Below are positions 7,601-16,348 of a stretch of 64,000 bases of DNA, piece after piece. The translations under genes were made by a program, and so were the position numbers. The notes beneath the pieces are model-generated. The model saw only the letters and a list, made by a program, of their open reading frames with translations, made no database searches and was not told the origin of the DNA. Numbering within the stretch: the stretch's first letter is position 1; every line of letters begins with the position of its first letter. The stretch is taken from positions 124,001 through 188,000 of the forward strand of contig JAQWNG010000025.1 in NCBI GenBank assembly GCA_029246385.1, read 5' to 3'. Source of the stretch: Halioglobus sp. (GTDB taxonomy: Bacteria > Pseudomonadota > Gammaproteobacteria > Pseudomonadales > Halieaceae).

Positions 7601-9601
7601 ATGAATCGAGCCGCTGGAGACAGCTATCTTGTGGCAGGTGTCTGCTTTCTTGGAAGTTGGACCCTTTACTGTTACGCGATGGTGCTGTCTGCATCAAGCT
7701 TCTCAGACTTAATAGCGTGGAGTTTTGTGCCAATTGCCACCGCACTGGGCCTATGGGCCGTGTGTGCGGGAAAGAGCGCGCCGGCCCGCAAGCGTCATAC
7801 CGAGAATATGAGCCAGCCAGCTTTGCCCTCTCGCGCTAACTCTGGCGCCCTCTGGGCCCTAGCAACTTTGATCATCTGCGCGTTGGGGCTGCGTATTTTT
7901 GACAGTCAGTATTGGTCTGTATGGCTCGCCTTATTATGTGCCTCGATTTTAGTCTTCCGCACCGTCTCAAACTATGCCGCACCCTTTAGCGAGTCACCAG
8001 TTGTAACGTCGAGCGGGCAAAAACTAGGCATCGTTGTATTAGTTCTTTTGGCCGTGGTTCTAGTGGCGATAACTCACCGGGTTGATCAAGACGATGCGCA
8101 GTATCTAAATTTTGTCGTCACAGCGATGGATTTTCCGTTTGAGCCGATATTTTCACATTCTGGCTTATGGCAGGACCCTAAGGTTCCGCTAGAGTCGCCT
8201 GTGTATCGTTTTCACACATACGAGTTGTTAGTTGCAGTGTTAAGTCATGCACTTAGTGTCGATCACAAGGTGCTCTATTATTTGATATTGGCGCCGATCT
8301 TTGGCGGCATAGCGGTGATGGTGCACTGGAAGCTCGCTCGGTATTTGGTGCCTCAATATGCATTTCTAGTGGTACTTGCATGGTTTGTTCTACTGATTGC
8401 GCTCGGTGATTCGCACCGAGAATTTGGTAACTTTGCTTTTGTCCGCTTGTACCAGGGTAAAGGCCTATTGGTCACAATCGGTCTGCCATTATGTCTGTTG
8501 TTAGGCCTGCGATTCGCAGAAACTCCCGATGGACGTCGCGCGCTGGCGCTTGGAATGGGAGTTATGGCCAGTGCTGGATTGACTAGTTCAGCATTGGCAA
8601 CGGTGCCATTTGTTGTCGCTGCGACGTTGTGCGGGGGATTGCTCGGTGCATCACGGAAGTCTGCTATGCGCCTTATTACAGGTGGGTTGGTCTCAGGACT
8701 GTTCTTGTGCGCAATTGGCTTATTTCTGGTGGCGAGCACTAAGAACGTCACCGGAATTCAGGGTGTTAGTTGGTTGGGTTCCGGTGCCGGCCTGGCTACC
8801 GTCTTAGGCAGCGGCTTTTTGGGAGTATTGATTCTAGTATTATTTCCCATCGCGCCTTTGTTTGTTCGAGGCTATAGACGGCGACGGCTGTACGCTTCAA
8901 TGACGTTAGTCTTTATAGGACTTGTGTTAAACCCATGGATGGGCGAGTTCCTGGCAAAAAATTTAGACAAAGCTTTACAGTGGCGTTTATTTTGGGCGGT
9001 CCCGTTTGTGACTTCCACCGCAATTTCTCTGGTCGGTCTGGCGGCCCTGCTTGATGAAAAGGTACCGTTATTAAAGCGTCAGATAGTACTGTTTATTATG
9101 TTGGTTTCCGTTTTGACTTTTTCCAATCAATGGAGTGTGTCTTCAGACAATCTGGTTGTTATTGCATCTCCTCGTCTCAAAGTAGAGCCGGAGGCACATA
9201 TGCTTGCAGCAGAAATTGTTCGAAGAGCGCCGCTACGTTCGACGATATATGCACCACACTGGATCGCAGAATGGATTCCTACGTTCCGTATGCATCCGTA
9301 TCCATTAGTCGTAAGGCCGCTTTATTTGGATTTTGGAGAGATTAAGCGCTATGTTGGTATTGCAGAACTGGACCGGCGCAGACGACTAACAACATTTTTG
9401 CAGGGTGAGGATCAAGACCCTTCCCCCGCACGCTTACGTTACGCCGCAGCCTCGTTTAGCTTAGGTCTTGCAAAAGACCGACCCAGCTTTGTTGTCTATG
9501 ATAGTCGCGTCGAGTTTGCGCCTGCGATTAATCAAGCGCTTACTGCTGCAGGCTATGTCGACGAGAAACGCGGTGTGTATCAGCTATGGCATCTACCATG
9601 A
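7601..9601 (+). CDS. Large polytopic membrane protein, possible GT-C-like
   Basis: Not recognised as a named family. The 666-aa protein has about 13-15 hydrophobic segments spread from residue 8 to about 520, followed by a soluble C-terminal domain of roughly 140 residues. Between early membrane segments lies RVDQDDAQYLNF (about residues 162-173), an acidic loop reminiscent of the DD/DE motif in the first large loop of GT-C glycosyltransferases. A second loop is rich in aromatic residues (HTYELLVAVLSHAL). A good AGGAGG ribosome site lies 12 bases before the ATG. It is divergent from the acyltransferase. A role in transferring sugars from polyprenyl donors is plausible, but this is inference from topology only. 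Confidence 0.55.
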   Translation: MNRAAGDSYLVAGVCFLGSWTLYCYAMVLSASSFSDLIAWSFVPIATALGLWAVCAGKSAPARKRHTENMSQPALPSRANSGALWALATLIICALGLRIFDSQYWSVWLALLCASILVFRTVSNYAAPFSESPVVTSSGQKLGIVVLVLLAVVLVAITHRVDQDDAQYLNFVVTAMDFPFEPIFSHSGLWQDPKVPLESPVYRFHTYELLVAVLSHALSVDHKVLYYLILAPIFGGIAVMVHWKLARYLVPQYAFLVVLAWFVLLIALGDSHREFGNFAFVRLYQGKGLLVTIGLPLCLLLGLRFAETPDGRRALALGMGVMASAGLTSSALATVPFVVAATLCGGLLGASRKSAMRLITGGLVSGLFLCAIGLFLVASTKNVTGIQGVSWLGSGAGLATVLGSGFLGVLILVLFPIAPLFVRGYRRRRLYASMTLVFIGLVLNPWMGEFLAKNLDKALQWRLFWAVPFVTSTAISLVGLAALLDEKVPLLKRQIVLFIMLVSVLTFSNQWSVSSDNLVVIASPRLKVEPEAHMLAAEIVRRAPLRSTIYAPHWIAEWIPTFRMHPYPLVVRPLYLDFGEIKRYVGIAELDRRRRLTTFLQGEDQDPSPARLRYAAASFSLGLAKDRPSFVVYDSRVEFAPAINQALTAAGYVDEKRGVYQLWHLP

Positions 9602-9786
9602 CTGAAAGATTCCACATTGGAAGCCAGCTCACCGCGACGCGTAAACGTGAAGCTTAGAGTAGCGTTAGTAGGTAGACACGTATTAAAGTGGTCGCACTAG
9701 AGTGACTTTGGTCGTTTCTGGCGAAATGTTGTAACGTAATGCCAACACCTTCTGTAAAGCTGTTAACAGCCTGTGGAGCTTTTCTT

Positions 9787-10857
9787 ATGCCAGTATTCGT
9801 CTGTCGTTATAGTGTATTCGTTGTTTTATTGATCCTCGCGGCATGTGGTGAGGTTGAAATGAGTTGTAAGACTGCCGGGGACGTTACTCCGCTATGCGGT
9901 GTCCAGATGCCCGAAGACTTAGAGGTGATGCCAGATGGCGGTGGCTTATTGATTGGGGAGTACGGACACGGTGGCCAACTGCCGGGCGCTCTCGTCTGGT
10001 ACCAGCCAGGACCAGAAGCTGAATTTATACAGCTGGTAACGAGTAGTGATATAACGGTTGGAAAAAATGGCGACACGTGGGGTGAAGAAAATTGTCCGTT
10101 GCCTGATCAGTTATCGCCACACGGTATTCATCTTTCCCTGCGACGTGATTCATTGCAATTGCTGGTAGTAAATCATGGTAGCCAGGAACATGTATTATTT
10201 TATGAAGTGCTACCAGCAGACCATACTGAGGCCGCACCTACTCTTGCATGGCGTGGTTGCGTGGTATTCCCATCGACCGCGGTTCTTAATGATGTGGTTG
10301 CACTGCCCGATGGTGGTTTTGCTGTGACTAATATGTATCAGCGTGAAAACGAACTCTTAGCTCAAATTAAATCCAGTCTTGGCCTGAATGATGGCCATGT
10401 GTGGCGCTGGGTGCCTGATTCTGGTCTAACAGTAATGGCAAATTCTGCCGCTAAAATGCCGAACGGAATCGAAGTGTCGGAGGATGGTAAAAGTATCTGG
10501 GTGAACAACTACATAGAGCAAGAGCTACGTCAGTATGATGTTGCTACACAAGAAATTATGACTCGAGTAACAGTTGCGAATATTGATAATTCAGCTTGGC
10601 TGGATGATGGGCGTTTGCTGCTAGCATCGCATCTTTCTCCTCTCACTATGGGGCCATGCTTTGGACTCACTAAGGGAAGCTGTGGTTCTGGTTATGAGTT
10701 AGTGGCGGTAGATACTGCGTCTGGTGCGACTGAAGTGATTTTTCGCGCTGAGAAGGGTGGCCCGTTTGGGCCGGCTACAGTGGCCGTGCCTTACCAAGGG
10801 AAATTGTATGCCGGTTCTTTTTCGGGCGATCGACTGGCGGAAATTATACTGCACTGA
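9787..10857 (+). CDS. SMP-30/strictosidine-synthase-like beta-propeller lipoprotein
   Basis: Probable periplasmic or outer-membrane lipoprotein with a six-bladed propeller fold. The ATG at 9787 is preferred because GGAG lies just upstream. It gives a signal peptide MPVFVCRYSVFVVLLILAAC with a lipobox LAAC at residues 17-20. An ATG at 9739 would add 16 residues without a ribosome site. Repeated blade-like motifs occur: PEDLEVMPDGGGLLI, LNDVVALPDGGFAVTN, MPNGIEVSEDGKSIWVNN and DNSAWLDDGRLLLAS. These match the metal-binding propellers of the gluconolactonase/arylesterase/strictosidine synthase group (E or N ligands in PNG and ND). Substrate is unknown and it stands alone. Confidence 0.75.
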   Translation: MPVFVCRYSVFVVLLILAACGEVEMSCKTAGDVTPLCGVQMPEDLEVMPDGGGLLIGEYGHGGQLPGALVWYQPGPEAEFIQLVTSSDITVGKNGDTWGEENCPLPDQLSPHGIHLSLRRDSLQLLVVNHGSQEHVLFYEVLPADHTEAAPTLAWRGCVVFPSTAVLNDVVALPDGGFAVTNMYQRENELLAQIKSSLGLNDGHVWRWVPDSGLTVMANSAAKMPNGIEVSEDGKSIWVNNYIEQELRQYDVATQEIMTRVTVANIDNSAWLDDGRLLLASHLSPLTMGPCFGLTKGSCGSGYELVAVDTASGATEVIFRAEKGGPFGPATVAVPYQGKLYAGSFSGDRLAEIILH

Positions 10858-10877
10858 TGTCGCGAACGACATTGCGG

Positions 10878-10914
10878 CAGGGCGCCCTGTATTAATCAGT
10901 GTAGCGACGTCGCT
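10878..10914. repeat. Two perfect 12-bp palindromes in a convergent intergenic region
   Basis: CAGGGCGCCCTG (10878-10889) and AGCGACGTCGCT (10903-10914) are both perfect palindromes. They lie 13 bp apart, just past the end of the propeller lipoprotein and before the convergent epmB end at 11072. Neither is followed by a T-run. They may contribute to termination on both strands or be protein sites. The rest of this 214-bp gap shows no gene. Confidence 0.4.
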
Positions 10915-11071
10915 GCGCATAAAACTAAATAATGCAGTTGTGTAGGCAGCAGGCTTTCCTGTGACGACTGCCACGTACGGCGTGAACATCGCGGTCCATG
11001 GATTCAGATCGCTTTTAAACAAGGGTGCCTCGGCCGTATCGCAGGCTTGATGGATTATATTGGAGCCGCTG

Positions 11072-12103
11072 TCAGATCGATGGGTTTACTATGATTTTGG
11101 CGTCAGCGCCAGCAACTTCCCTCACCAGTTTAGGCACCATATATCCCGGCAGTCTGGCGGCGACTTCTTCCATTATTTGAAGCGCGTGGGTTTCTGTGAC
11201 ATCAAAATGTGCCGCTCCTTGGACTTTATCTAGCATATGCAGGTAGTAAGGCAGTGTTCCTGCCGCAAATAATGCACGATTGAGTGCGACCTGTGCTGCG
11301 ACGCTATCGTTAATATTCTTGAGCAGTACGGCCTGATTCAATGTGATAATGTTGTGACCGCGTAATGTTGCTAATGCGGCCGTGACGGCGTCGTCGATTT
11401 CATGAGCATGGTTACAATGGGTGACCATTAAAGTCTGCAGTCGTGGGTGCGTGATCGCATCCAGCAATTGCTGCGTAACCCGCTCGGGAATCACGATAGG
11501 CAGCCTGCTATGTATCCGCAGGCGTGTCACGTGGCCTATAGAAGCTATCTCTGCTACCAACTGTTGCAACAGCCCATCGGTCGCCACCAGTGGGTCTCCA
11601 CCACTGAAAATAACTTCCTCAATGTTGTCATTACTGTGAATGTATTTTAGCGCTTCAGTCCATTGACGGCGACTATTTTGATTATCGCCGTAAGGGAAGT
11701 GCCTTCTAAAGCAGTAGCGGCAATTCACGGCGCAACCGCTACTCACTATCAGCAGTACACGTCCGTGATATTTATGAATAATTCCACGCTGTGGAATCGG
11801 CCCCGCATTCTCACCCACGGGGTCGCCATGATACTCAGGTACATTAATCATTTCTTGTGCAGAGGACAGCACTTGCAGTAGCAGAGGGTCGTAAGGATTT
11901 TGAGGCTGCATTCTTCGCACGAAACTGCGCGGGACCTTGAGTGCGAAATCTTGGCAAGCGCCCTCGGAAAAACCTACGTCGCTCTCGCTTAGTTTCAGTA
12001 GTTTGAGCAGCTCTCTACGCGACGTCACGACGTCGCGCAGCTGGCTCTGCCAGTCATGGGAAGATTGCGCAATTAGGTTTGAAGGTTGCACAGGGAACCT
12101 CAT
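11072..12103 (-). CDS. epmB: EF-P beta-lysylation protein EpmB (lysine 2,3-aminomutase-like)
   Basis: Radical SAM/PLP enzyme that converts (S)-alpha-lysine to (R)-beta-lysine for modification of elongation factor P. The N-terminal part DWQSQLRDVVTS is typical of bacterial EpmB. The radical SAM cluster motif is C124-x3-C128-x2-C131, within SSGCAVNCRYCFRRHFPY. SGGDPL follows near 170-175, and the PLP-lysine lies in the C-terminal region (VPKLVREVAG). The length of 343 aa fits EpmB rather than the longer catabolic lysine aminomutases. efp and epmA, its usual partners, are not in the window. It is divergent from mtnA. Confidence 0.93.
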   Translation of the reverse strand: MRFPVQPSNLIAQSSHDWQSQLRDVVTSRRELLKLLKLSESDVGFSEGACQDFALKVPRSFVRRMQPQNPYDPLLLQVLSSAQEMINVPEYHGDPVGENAGPIPQRGIIHKYHGRVLLIVSSGCAVNCRYCFRRHFPYGDNQNSRRQWTEALKYIHSNDNIEEVIFSGGDPLVATDGLLQQLVAEIASIGHVTRLRIHSRLPIVIPERVTQQLLDAITHPRLQTLMVTHCNHAHEIDDAVTAALATLRGHNIITLNQAVLLKNINDSVAAQVALNRALFAAGTLPYYLHMLDKVQGAAHFDVTETHALQIMEEVAARLPGYMVPKLVREVAGADAKIIVNPSI

Positions 12104-12346
12104 AGGAAGCTGTAAAAGTTATGTCTATTGTAGCAATCAATTGGCAGGCCGTCTGAGCCATCGCGCTACTTTTTTAGTTAAGGGCAGGTTGATTATTGCT
12201 TCTCGATGCAGTGATTTTTCTGTCTATATTATCTGAGTAAGACTTTACTCTGGGGGCGAACCTCAGTGTCGGGCGTTAATGCGACCCACGCATACCGTGT
12301 AGTATCATGCATCGCATATGACGGTCATTTAGTGGGAAAAAGAAAA

Positions 12347-13429
12347 ATGTTCAGTAGCGATGAGTTATGTAGCCTGCGATGGGACCCAGTGAGCAAGGGG
12401 GTTGAGGTTATTGATCAGACCTTTTTGCCTCATGCGTTGCGCTGGTGTCGTCTGGATTCACTGTCAGCGTTCTGCCGCGCCATCAGCACGATGCAGGTGC
12501 GCGGAGCTCCGCTCATTGGAATTACCGCAGCGTTCGGACTCGCTAATGCCATAGCCGAAGATGCGTCTAGTGAGAATTTGTTAAATGCCAGCGCGGCGTT
12601 ACTGGCCACTCGTCCGACCGCAGTGAACTTACGCTGGGCACTGGACCAGATTACGCGTGCGGTGCAGTCTTTGGAGCCCTCCCAGCGCGCTTTAGTTGCG
12701 TTGAAAAAAGCGCTGGCGTTGCGTGAAGAGGATATCGTTAAGTGTGAGCGGATTGGTGCCAATGGTCTGCAGTTGTTGAGTGCGCTAAATAAGGATCGAC
12801 TGAATATCATGACGCACTGTAACGCTGGTTGGCTTGCCACTGTGCAGTGGGGGACGGCGTTGGCGCCGATCTATAAAGCTCATGCCGAAGGAATGGCGGT
12901 GCATGTTTGGGTATCTGAGACTCGCCCACGGAACCAGGGCACAAATCTGACTGCCTGGGAATTGCATAGAGCAGGAGTCCCCTTCACCATCGTAACGGAT
13001 AACAGTTGCGGCCAATTGATACGCCAAGGTAACGTGGATTGTGTGATTGTCGGCAGTGACCGTACTGCCGCGAACGGGGATGTATGTAATAAGGTTGGGA
13101 CTTATCTTAAGGCCCTCGCGGCTCGAGCCAGTGACATACCGTTCTACGTGGCTTTGCCAGAGTCAACAATTGATAGGACCTGCGTCAGTGGTGAGCACAT
13201 TACGATTGAGGAGCGTAACCAGTCGGAAGTATTGAGTATCGGGGGTTTAGATATCGCTGGGAATTATCGCGAAGTCAAGCTCGCAGACGCACACAGTAAA
13301 GCGATAAACCCTGCTTTCGATGTTACGCCTGCATGTTTAGTTGCGTCGCTGATAACCGAGCATGGCAATTTTGATGCAAGCGAGAAAGGCTTACAACAGC
13401 TGGGCGCTATAGGGTCGGATGGGCATTAA
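12347..13429 (+). CDS. mtnA: S-methyl-5-thioribose-1-phosphate isomerase MtnA
   Basis: Methionine salvage enzyme that isomerises 5-methylthioribose 1-phosphate to the ribulose form. The ATG at 12347 gives 360 aa, the family length. A GTG at 12266 would add 27 non-conserved residues. Motifs: RGAPLIGITAAFG near residues 52-64, THCNAGWLATVQWGT with the catalytic cysteine at 158, and VGSDRTAANGDVCNKVGTY with the catalytic aspartate at 238. Their spacing of 80 equals that of Cys160 and Asp240 in the Bacillus enzyme. No other mtn gene is nearby, so the remaining salvage steps must be encoded elsewhere. A role in the related 5-deoxyribose pathway is also possible. Confidence 0.94.
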   Translation: MFSSDELCSLRWDPVSKGVEVIDQTFLPHALRWCRLDSLSAFCRAISTMQVRGAPLIGITAAFGLANAIAEDASSENLLNASAALLATRPTAVNLRWALDQITRAVQSLEPSQRALVALKKALALREEDIVKCERIGANGLQLLSALNKDRLNIMTHCNAGWLATVQWGTALAPIYKAHAEGMAVHVWVSETRPRNQGTNLTAWELHRAGVPFTIVTDNSCGQLIRQGNVDCVIVGSDRTAANGDVCNKVGTYLKALAARASDIPFYVALPESTIDRTCVSGEHITIEERNQSEVLSIGGLDIAGNYREVKLADAHSKAINPAFDVTPACLVASLITEHGNFDASEKGLQQLGAIGSDGH

Positions 13430-13452
13430 CCGCAGCAGGTAACGGTGCGATT

Positions 13453-13484
13453 GATGGTCGGAGGTTGACGCAACGCCGGCCATC
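13453..13484. terminator. Strong hairpin between convergent genes
   Basis: GATGGTCGG (13453-13461) pairs with CCGGCCATC (13476-13484) through nine pairs including one G-T. An inner GTTG/CAAC stem closes an ACG loop. It sits between the ends of mtnA and the convergent small gene at 13499. There is no T-run on either side, so it is best read as a 3'-end stabiliser or a weak bidirectional terminator. Confidence 0.55.
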
Positions 13485-13498
13485 ACGTAAATCAACGC

Positions 13499-13720
13499 CT
13501 AGTGATAATCTAACTGTAAATCGTAGTCTCCGAGTTCATCGCGTAAGCGTTTCTCTTCCGCTCGTTGTTCTGCGAGACGTCTCCTTTGCACTAGCTGGGA
13601 TTTCTCAGATGAGAAAGGCATTATCGATTGCAGCATGTCTGCAGAAATATCGTCAACTCGGGGTTCGTAGTCGTCGTTCATTGACTCAGACGCCGAAGGT
13701 TCCACATCACGTTCTCTCAT
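13499..13720 (-). CDS. Small PA3496-like conserved protein
   Basis: A 73-residue charged protein with a very strong ribosome site: GGAGGTGA ends four bases before the ATG. The N-terminal half is acidic (residues 1-30, many E, D and S). The C-terminal half is a charged helix (RRRLAEQRAEEKRLRDEL) followed by DYDLQLDYH. This acidic head plus arginine/glutamate helix resembles the small proteins annotated as PA3496 family putative envelope integrity proteins in Pseudomonas. That assignment is from memory and function is unknown. It is convergent with mtnA. Confidence 0.65.
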   Translation of the reverse strand: MRERDVEPSASESMNDDYEPRVDDISADMLQSIMPFSSEKSQLVQRRRLAEQRAEEKRLRDELGDYDLQLDYH

Positions 13721-14181
13721 AAATCACCTCCCGATGAATTTAGAAAAGACCACTAATCAGCCACTTATTTTAACTAAGCGTGTCCCGAGTAAATCAAAAA
13801 TTTAGCGCTAGGACAATAAAATATTAATGGGAGTTTTACGCATATTTTGCCGATCATAAGTTCGACGGCCCGCGACCGTCCTTGGTCTTCCATGCGCATG
13901 ATGCTACCTCCATGTAGGTGCCATCCTTGGACTCAGATCGCGCATGCGAGCCGCCGTATCAGGAATACAGCAATTTTGATGCCAGCCGGTCAGGCGGACA
14001 CTTCTCTGCGTTTGACGGAGGTTGGAGGCCGTGTTTGCTTGTCCATAAGTGGTCGCACATGTTCGAACATGGGCAATGTCTCGTGGCGCAGCCTTGACGT
14101 CTGCTCATTCTTGCGTCGACGTGCTGCGCTGGTTAGAGTGGCTCATCTTCGACACATGCCTGACAGGCCCAAGGATAAGTG
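13721..14181. other. 461-bp gcvT upstream region, no convincing gene; 14-bp palindrome
   Basis: Divergent region between the PA3496-like gene and gcvT. The left 120 bp are A/T-rich and probably hold promoters for both directions. An open frame through 13847-14182 encodes an arginine-rich peptide without family resemblance and is not called. Structure seen: an imperfect hairpin GATG.TACCT/AGGTG.CATC at about 13899-13925 and a perfect palindrome CATGTTCGAACATG at 14058-14071. I looked for the paired glycine riboswitch aptamer expected before glycine cleavage genes and did not recognise its conserved core. Confidence 0.45.
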
Positions 14182-15291
14182 ATGACGTTACTGCATACCC
14201 CGCTTGATGCGCTGCACCGGGAGTTGGGCGCCAAAATGGTACCCTTTGCTGGCTATGACATGCCTGTGCAGTATCCTGCTGGGATTATCAGCGAGCATTT
14301 GCATACTCGGCAAGCTGCGGGGTTGTTTGATGTTTCGCATATGGGTCAAATTATTATAGAGGGGCCCGGCAGTGCTGCTACGCTGGAGTCGCTCGTTCCT
14401 GCGGATGTTGATGGACTGGCAGACAACCGGCAGACGTATGCCGTGTTCACTAACGCACAGGGCGGGATATTGGATGATTTGATTATCACGCGCTGGTCTC
14501 AGGACACATTTTTTCTTGTGGTCAATGCGGGTTGTAAGACGCAGGACATTGCTCACCTTCGAGCCCACCTGTCTGGCCAGACGTTGACGGTGCTGGAGGA
14601 TCACGCCTTACTGGCATTGCAGGGACCGGCCGCACGAGAGGTTATGCATTCAGTTTGTGGTGACGCCGCAGAATTGCGGTTTATGCAGGGCCGCCCTGCG
14701 GTCATCAACGGTGTGAACGTCTACATCACCTGCTCAGGCTATACGGGAGAAGATGGCTTCGAGATTTCCGTGCCGGGCGCGGCGGCCGCAAATCTGGCTC
14801 GCCGACTGCTCGGTGAGAAGCTGGTAGAGGCGGTCGGTTTGGGTGCTAGGGATTCACTGCGTCTGGAAGCAGGTTTGTGTTTGTACGGACATGAGCTGAC
14901 AGCCCAGATCGACCCTGTGCAGGCCGGTTTAGGTTGGTCTATAAGTCAACCTCGTCGCGCCGAGGGCGAGCGTGCCGGAGGTTTCCCGGGTGCAGATGTG
15001 ATCTTTAGGCGTATGGTCGATAAGCCTGCCCTGCGGCGGGTTGGTTTGCGTGTGAATGGCAAGCGTCCAGTGCGTGAGGGTCAATCAGTGCTCGATGAAT
15101 CAGGTCGGCAGGTGGGCGAAATCTGTTCCGCCTGCTATGGCGCAAGTGTTGGTGGCCCTATCGCTATGGCTTATATTAATCGGGAGTTAGGTCTACCGGG
15201 TACGAAGCTGTTGGTGGTCTCAAGGGGTAAGCAGTTGCCCGTTACCGTGACGCCCATGCCGTTCAATCCGCAGCGTTACTTCCGGGGTTAA
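14182..15291 (+). CDS. gcvT: Aminomethyltransferase GcvT (glycine cleavage T protein)
   Basis: Tetrahydrofolate-dependent aminomethyltransferase of the glycine cleavage system. The N-terminus MTLLHTPLDALHRELGAKMVPFAG shows the family signature. GGILDDL at residues 94-100 carries the conserved catalytic aspartate. GARDSLRLEAGLCLYGHEL near 230-248 and the C-terminal barrel complete the protein. The ATG at 14182 has AAGG seven bases upstream; a GTG three bases earlier is possible. At 369 aa it is full length. gcvH and gcvP do not follow: the next genes are on the opposite strand, and the 3' end overlaps the BatD-like gene by 29 bp tail to tail. The role is confident, the solitary context unusual. 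Confidence 0.93.
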   Translation: MTLLHTPLDALHRELGAKMVPFAGYDMPVQYPAGIISEHLHTRQAAGLFDVSHMGQIIIEGPGSAATLESLVPADVDGLADNRQTYAVFTNAQGGILDDLIITRWSQDTFFLVVNAGCKTQDIAHLRAHLSGQTLTVLEDHALLALQGPAAREVMHSVCGDAAELRFMQGRPAVINGVNVYITCSGYTGEDGFEISVPGAAAANLARRLLGEKLVEAVGLGARDSLRLEAGLCLYGHELTAQIDPVQAGLGWSISQPRRAEGERAGGFPGADVIFRRMVDKPALRRVGLRVNGKRPVREGQSVLDESGRQVGEICSACYGASVGGPIAMAYINRELGLPGTKLLVVSRGKQLPVTVTPMPFNPQRYFRG

Positions 15292-16348
15292 GGTGACGTG
15301 GTAATGCGGGCCGCCGTAAAGCGCGGATTCGGTGAGCTATGTCAGACAGGTGAATATGCAGCCCCGTTTGGGCCAGAGTCGGTAGATAGGGTCTGCACAG
15401 TAATAGGAATACGGCGAATAACGCCAGGTTGCTGAGGAGTATCAGACGTTGTCGCGGATTACTGTGAGCCGTGGTCGCAGTATCGTTTGGGTTTAAAGTC
15501 GCGTCGGCAACCTCGATGTGCACTTCCGCTAGGGACAGCACTTCAAGCGTGGCGCTTTGGATATTCCACCAGAAGTAATCTCTGGCTGGCAGCAGGAACT
15601 GTCCTGATTTTTCCGCTATATAGCTGATGCGAATGCTGCGAGTGGCCAGCGTTTGGCCACGGTTAACAGTGTTTTCTAGGATCGCTGGCGAGGGGTAGGC
15701 GGCAAGTCCTGTTTGCTTTTCGAATTCATATACCGGCAGCATCATGGCCAGTACGTCCGATGCCTTCAGCACAACTTCTTGTTCAAAGGCATCGCCTACC
15801 GTTAGGGTATTAAGTGCCCTGTCGAACCGCTGGCTGACAGAAAAGGTCGGCGCCGCTACCCAGTGCCTGATGCCGGCGAGATTGGCTGGTATGCTAGCGC
15901 TGAAATGAAGTGGCGGGCTGTGCACTTCGCCTTGAATATCGCCTTCTGCACCGCTATTCACTTGCAGTTGCATGGGAATTGGCTCGAGGGTGAAATCGCC
16001 GGCACGTTGAGGAAATATATCCAGCGTCCAACGCTGTATGGCCCAGGTCTCACCTTTGTGGTTTTCACTGGCATTACTGGCGAATTGTTCAGTTTGCAAA
16101 ATGACCAGACCCGGGACCTCTGGGATCCCGATACGCGTGCCGCCAGAGAACCATCGATCGGTGGCGATTTCGATCGTTAGTGTTACTTTTTGTCCGGGCA
16201 CGATATGGGCTTGTGGCGTCAGCGCGCTTTCGATACGCAAACGGCCTGACGCCTCAAGTGCTTCGATTGAATTACCAAACGTGAGAGATGAACACCCGAT
16301 AGCCAGCGTCCACAGGCCGCATTGTAGACACAATCGGCGTCGTGTCAT
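15263..16348 (-). CDS. BatD-like protein (oxygen-tolerance/Bat operon)
   Basis: Last gene of the MoxR/Bat operon. It has an N-terminal signal peptide (residues 1 to about 25), then beta-rich extracytoplasmic repeats containing PGQKVTLTIEI near 48-58 and PQRAGDFTLEPIPM near 113-126, which are typical BatD features. A transmembrane helix lies near residues 305-323 (LILLSNLALFAVFLLL) with a short basic tail. At 361 aa it is shorter than many BatD proteins. Its ATG overlaps the stop of the BatB-like gene by 4 bp, so translation is coupled. Its 3' end overlaps gcvT. Precise molecular role is not known for the family. Confidence 0.75.
   Translation of the reverse strand: MTRRRLCLQCGLWTLAIGCSSLTFGNSIEALEASGRLRIESALTPQAHIVPGQKVTLTIEIATDRWFSGGTRIGIPEVPGLVILQTEQFASNASENHKGETWAIQRWTLDIFPQRAGDFTLEPIPMQLQVNSGAEGDIQGEVHSPPLHFSASIPANLAGIRHWVAAPTFSVSQRFDRALNTLTVGDAFEQEVVLKASDVLAMMLPVYEFEKQTGLAAYPSPAILENTVNRGQTLATRSIRISYIAEKSGQFLLPARDYFWWNIQSATLEVLSLAEVHIEVADATLNPNDTATTAHSNPRQRLILLSNLALFAVFLLLCRPYLPTLAQTGLHIHLSDIAHRIRALRRPALPRHLNPGSNAAD

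Noticed and set aside
13721-14181. Glycine riboswitch upstream of gcvT
   Set aside because: I looked for the two-aptamer conserved core and did not recognise it. An Infernal/Rfam search would decide.
13847-14182. 111-codon plus-strand frame overlapping the gcvT start
   Set aside because: Arginine- and cysteine-rich product without family resemblance, no ribosome site at its start, and it spans a hairpin and a palindrome. It is more likely a chance frame in a leader.
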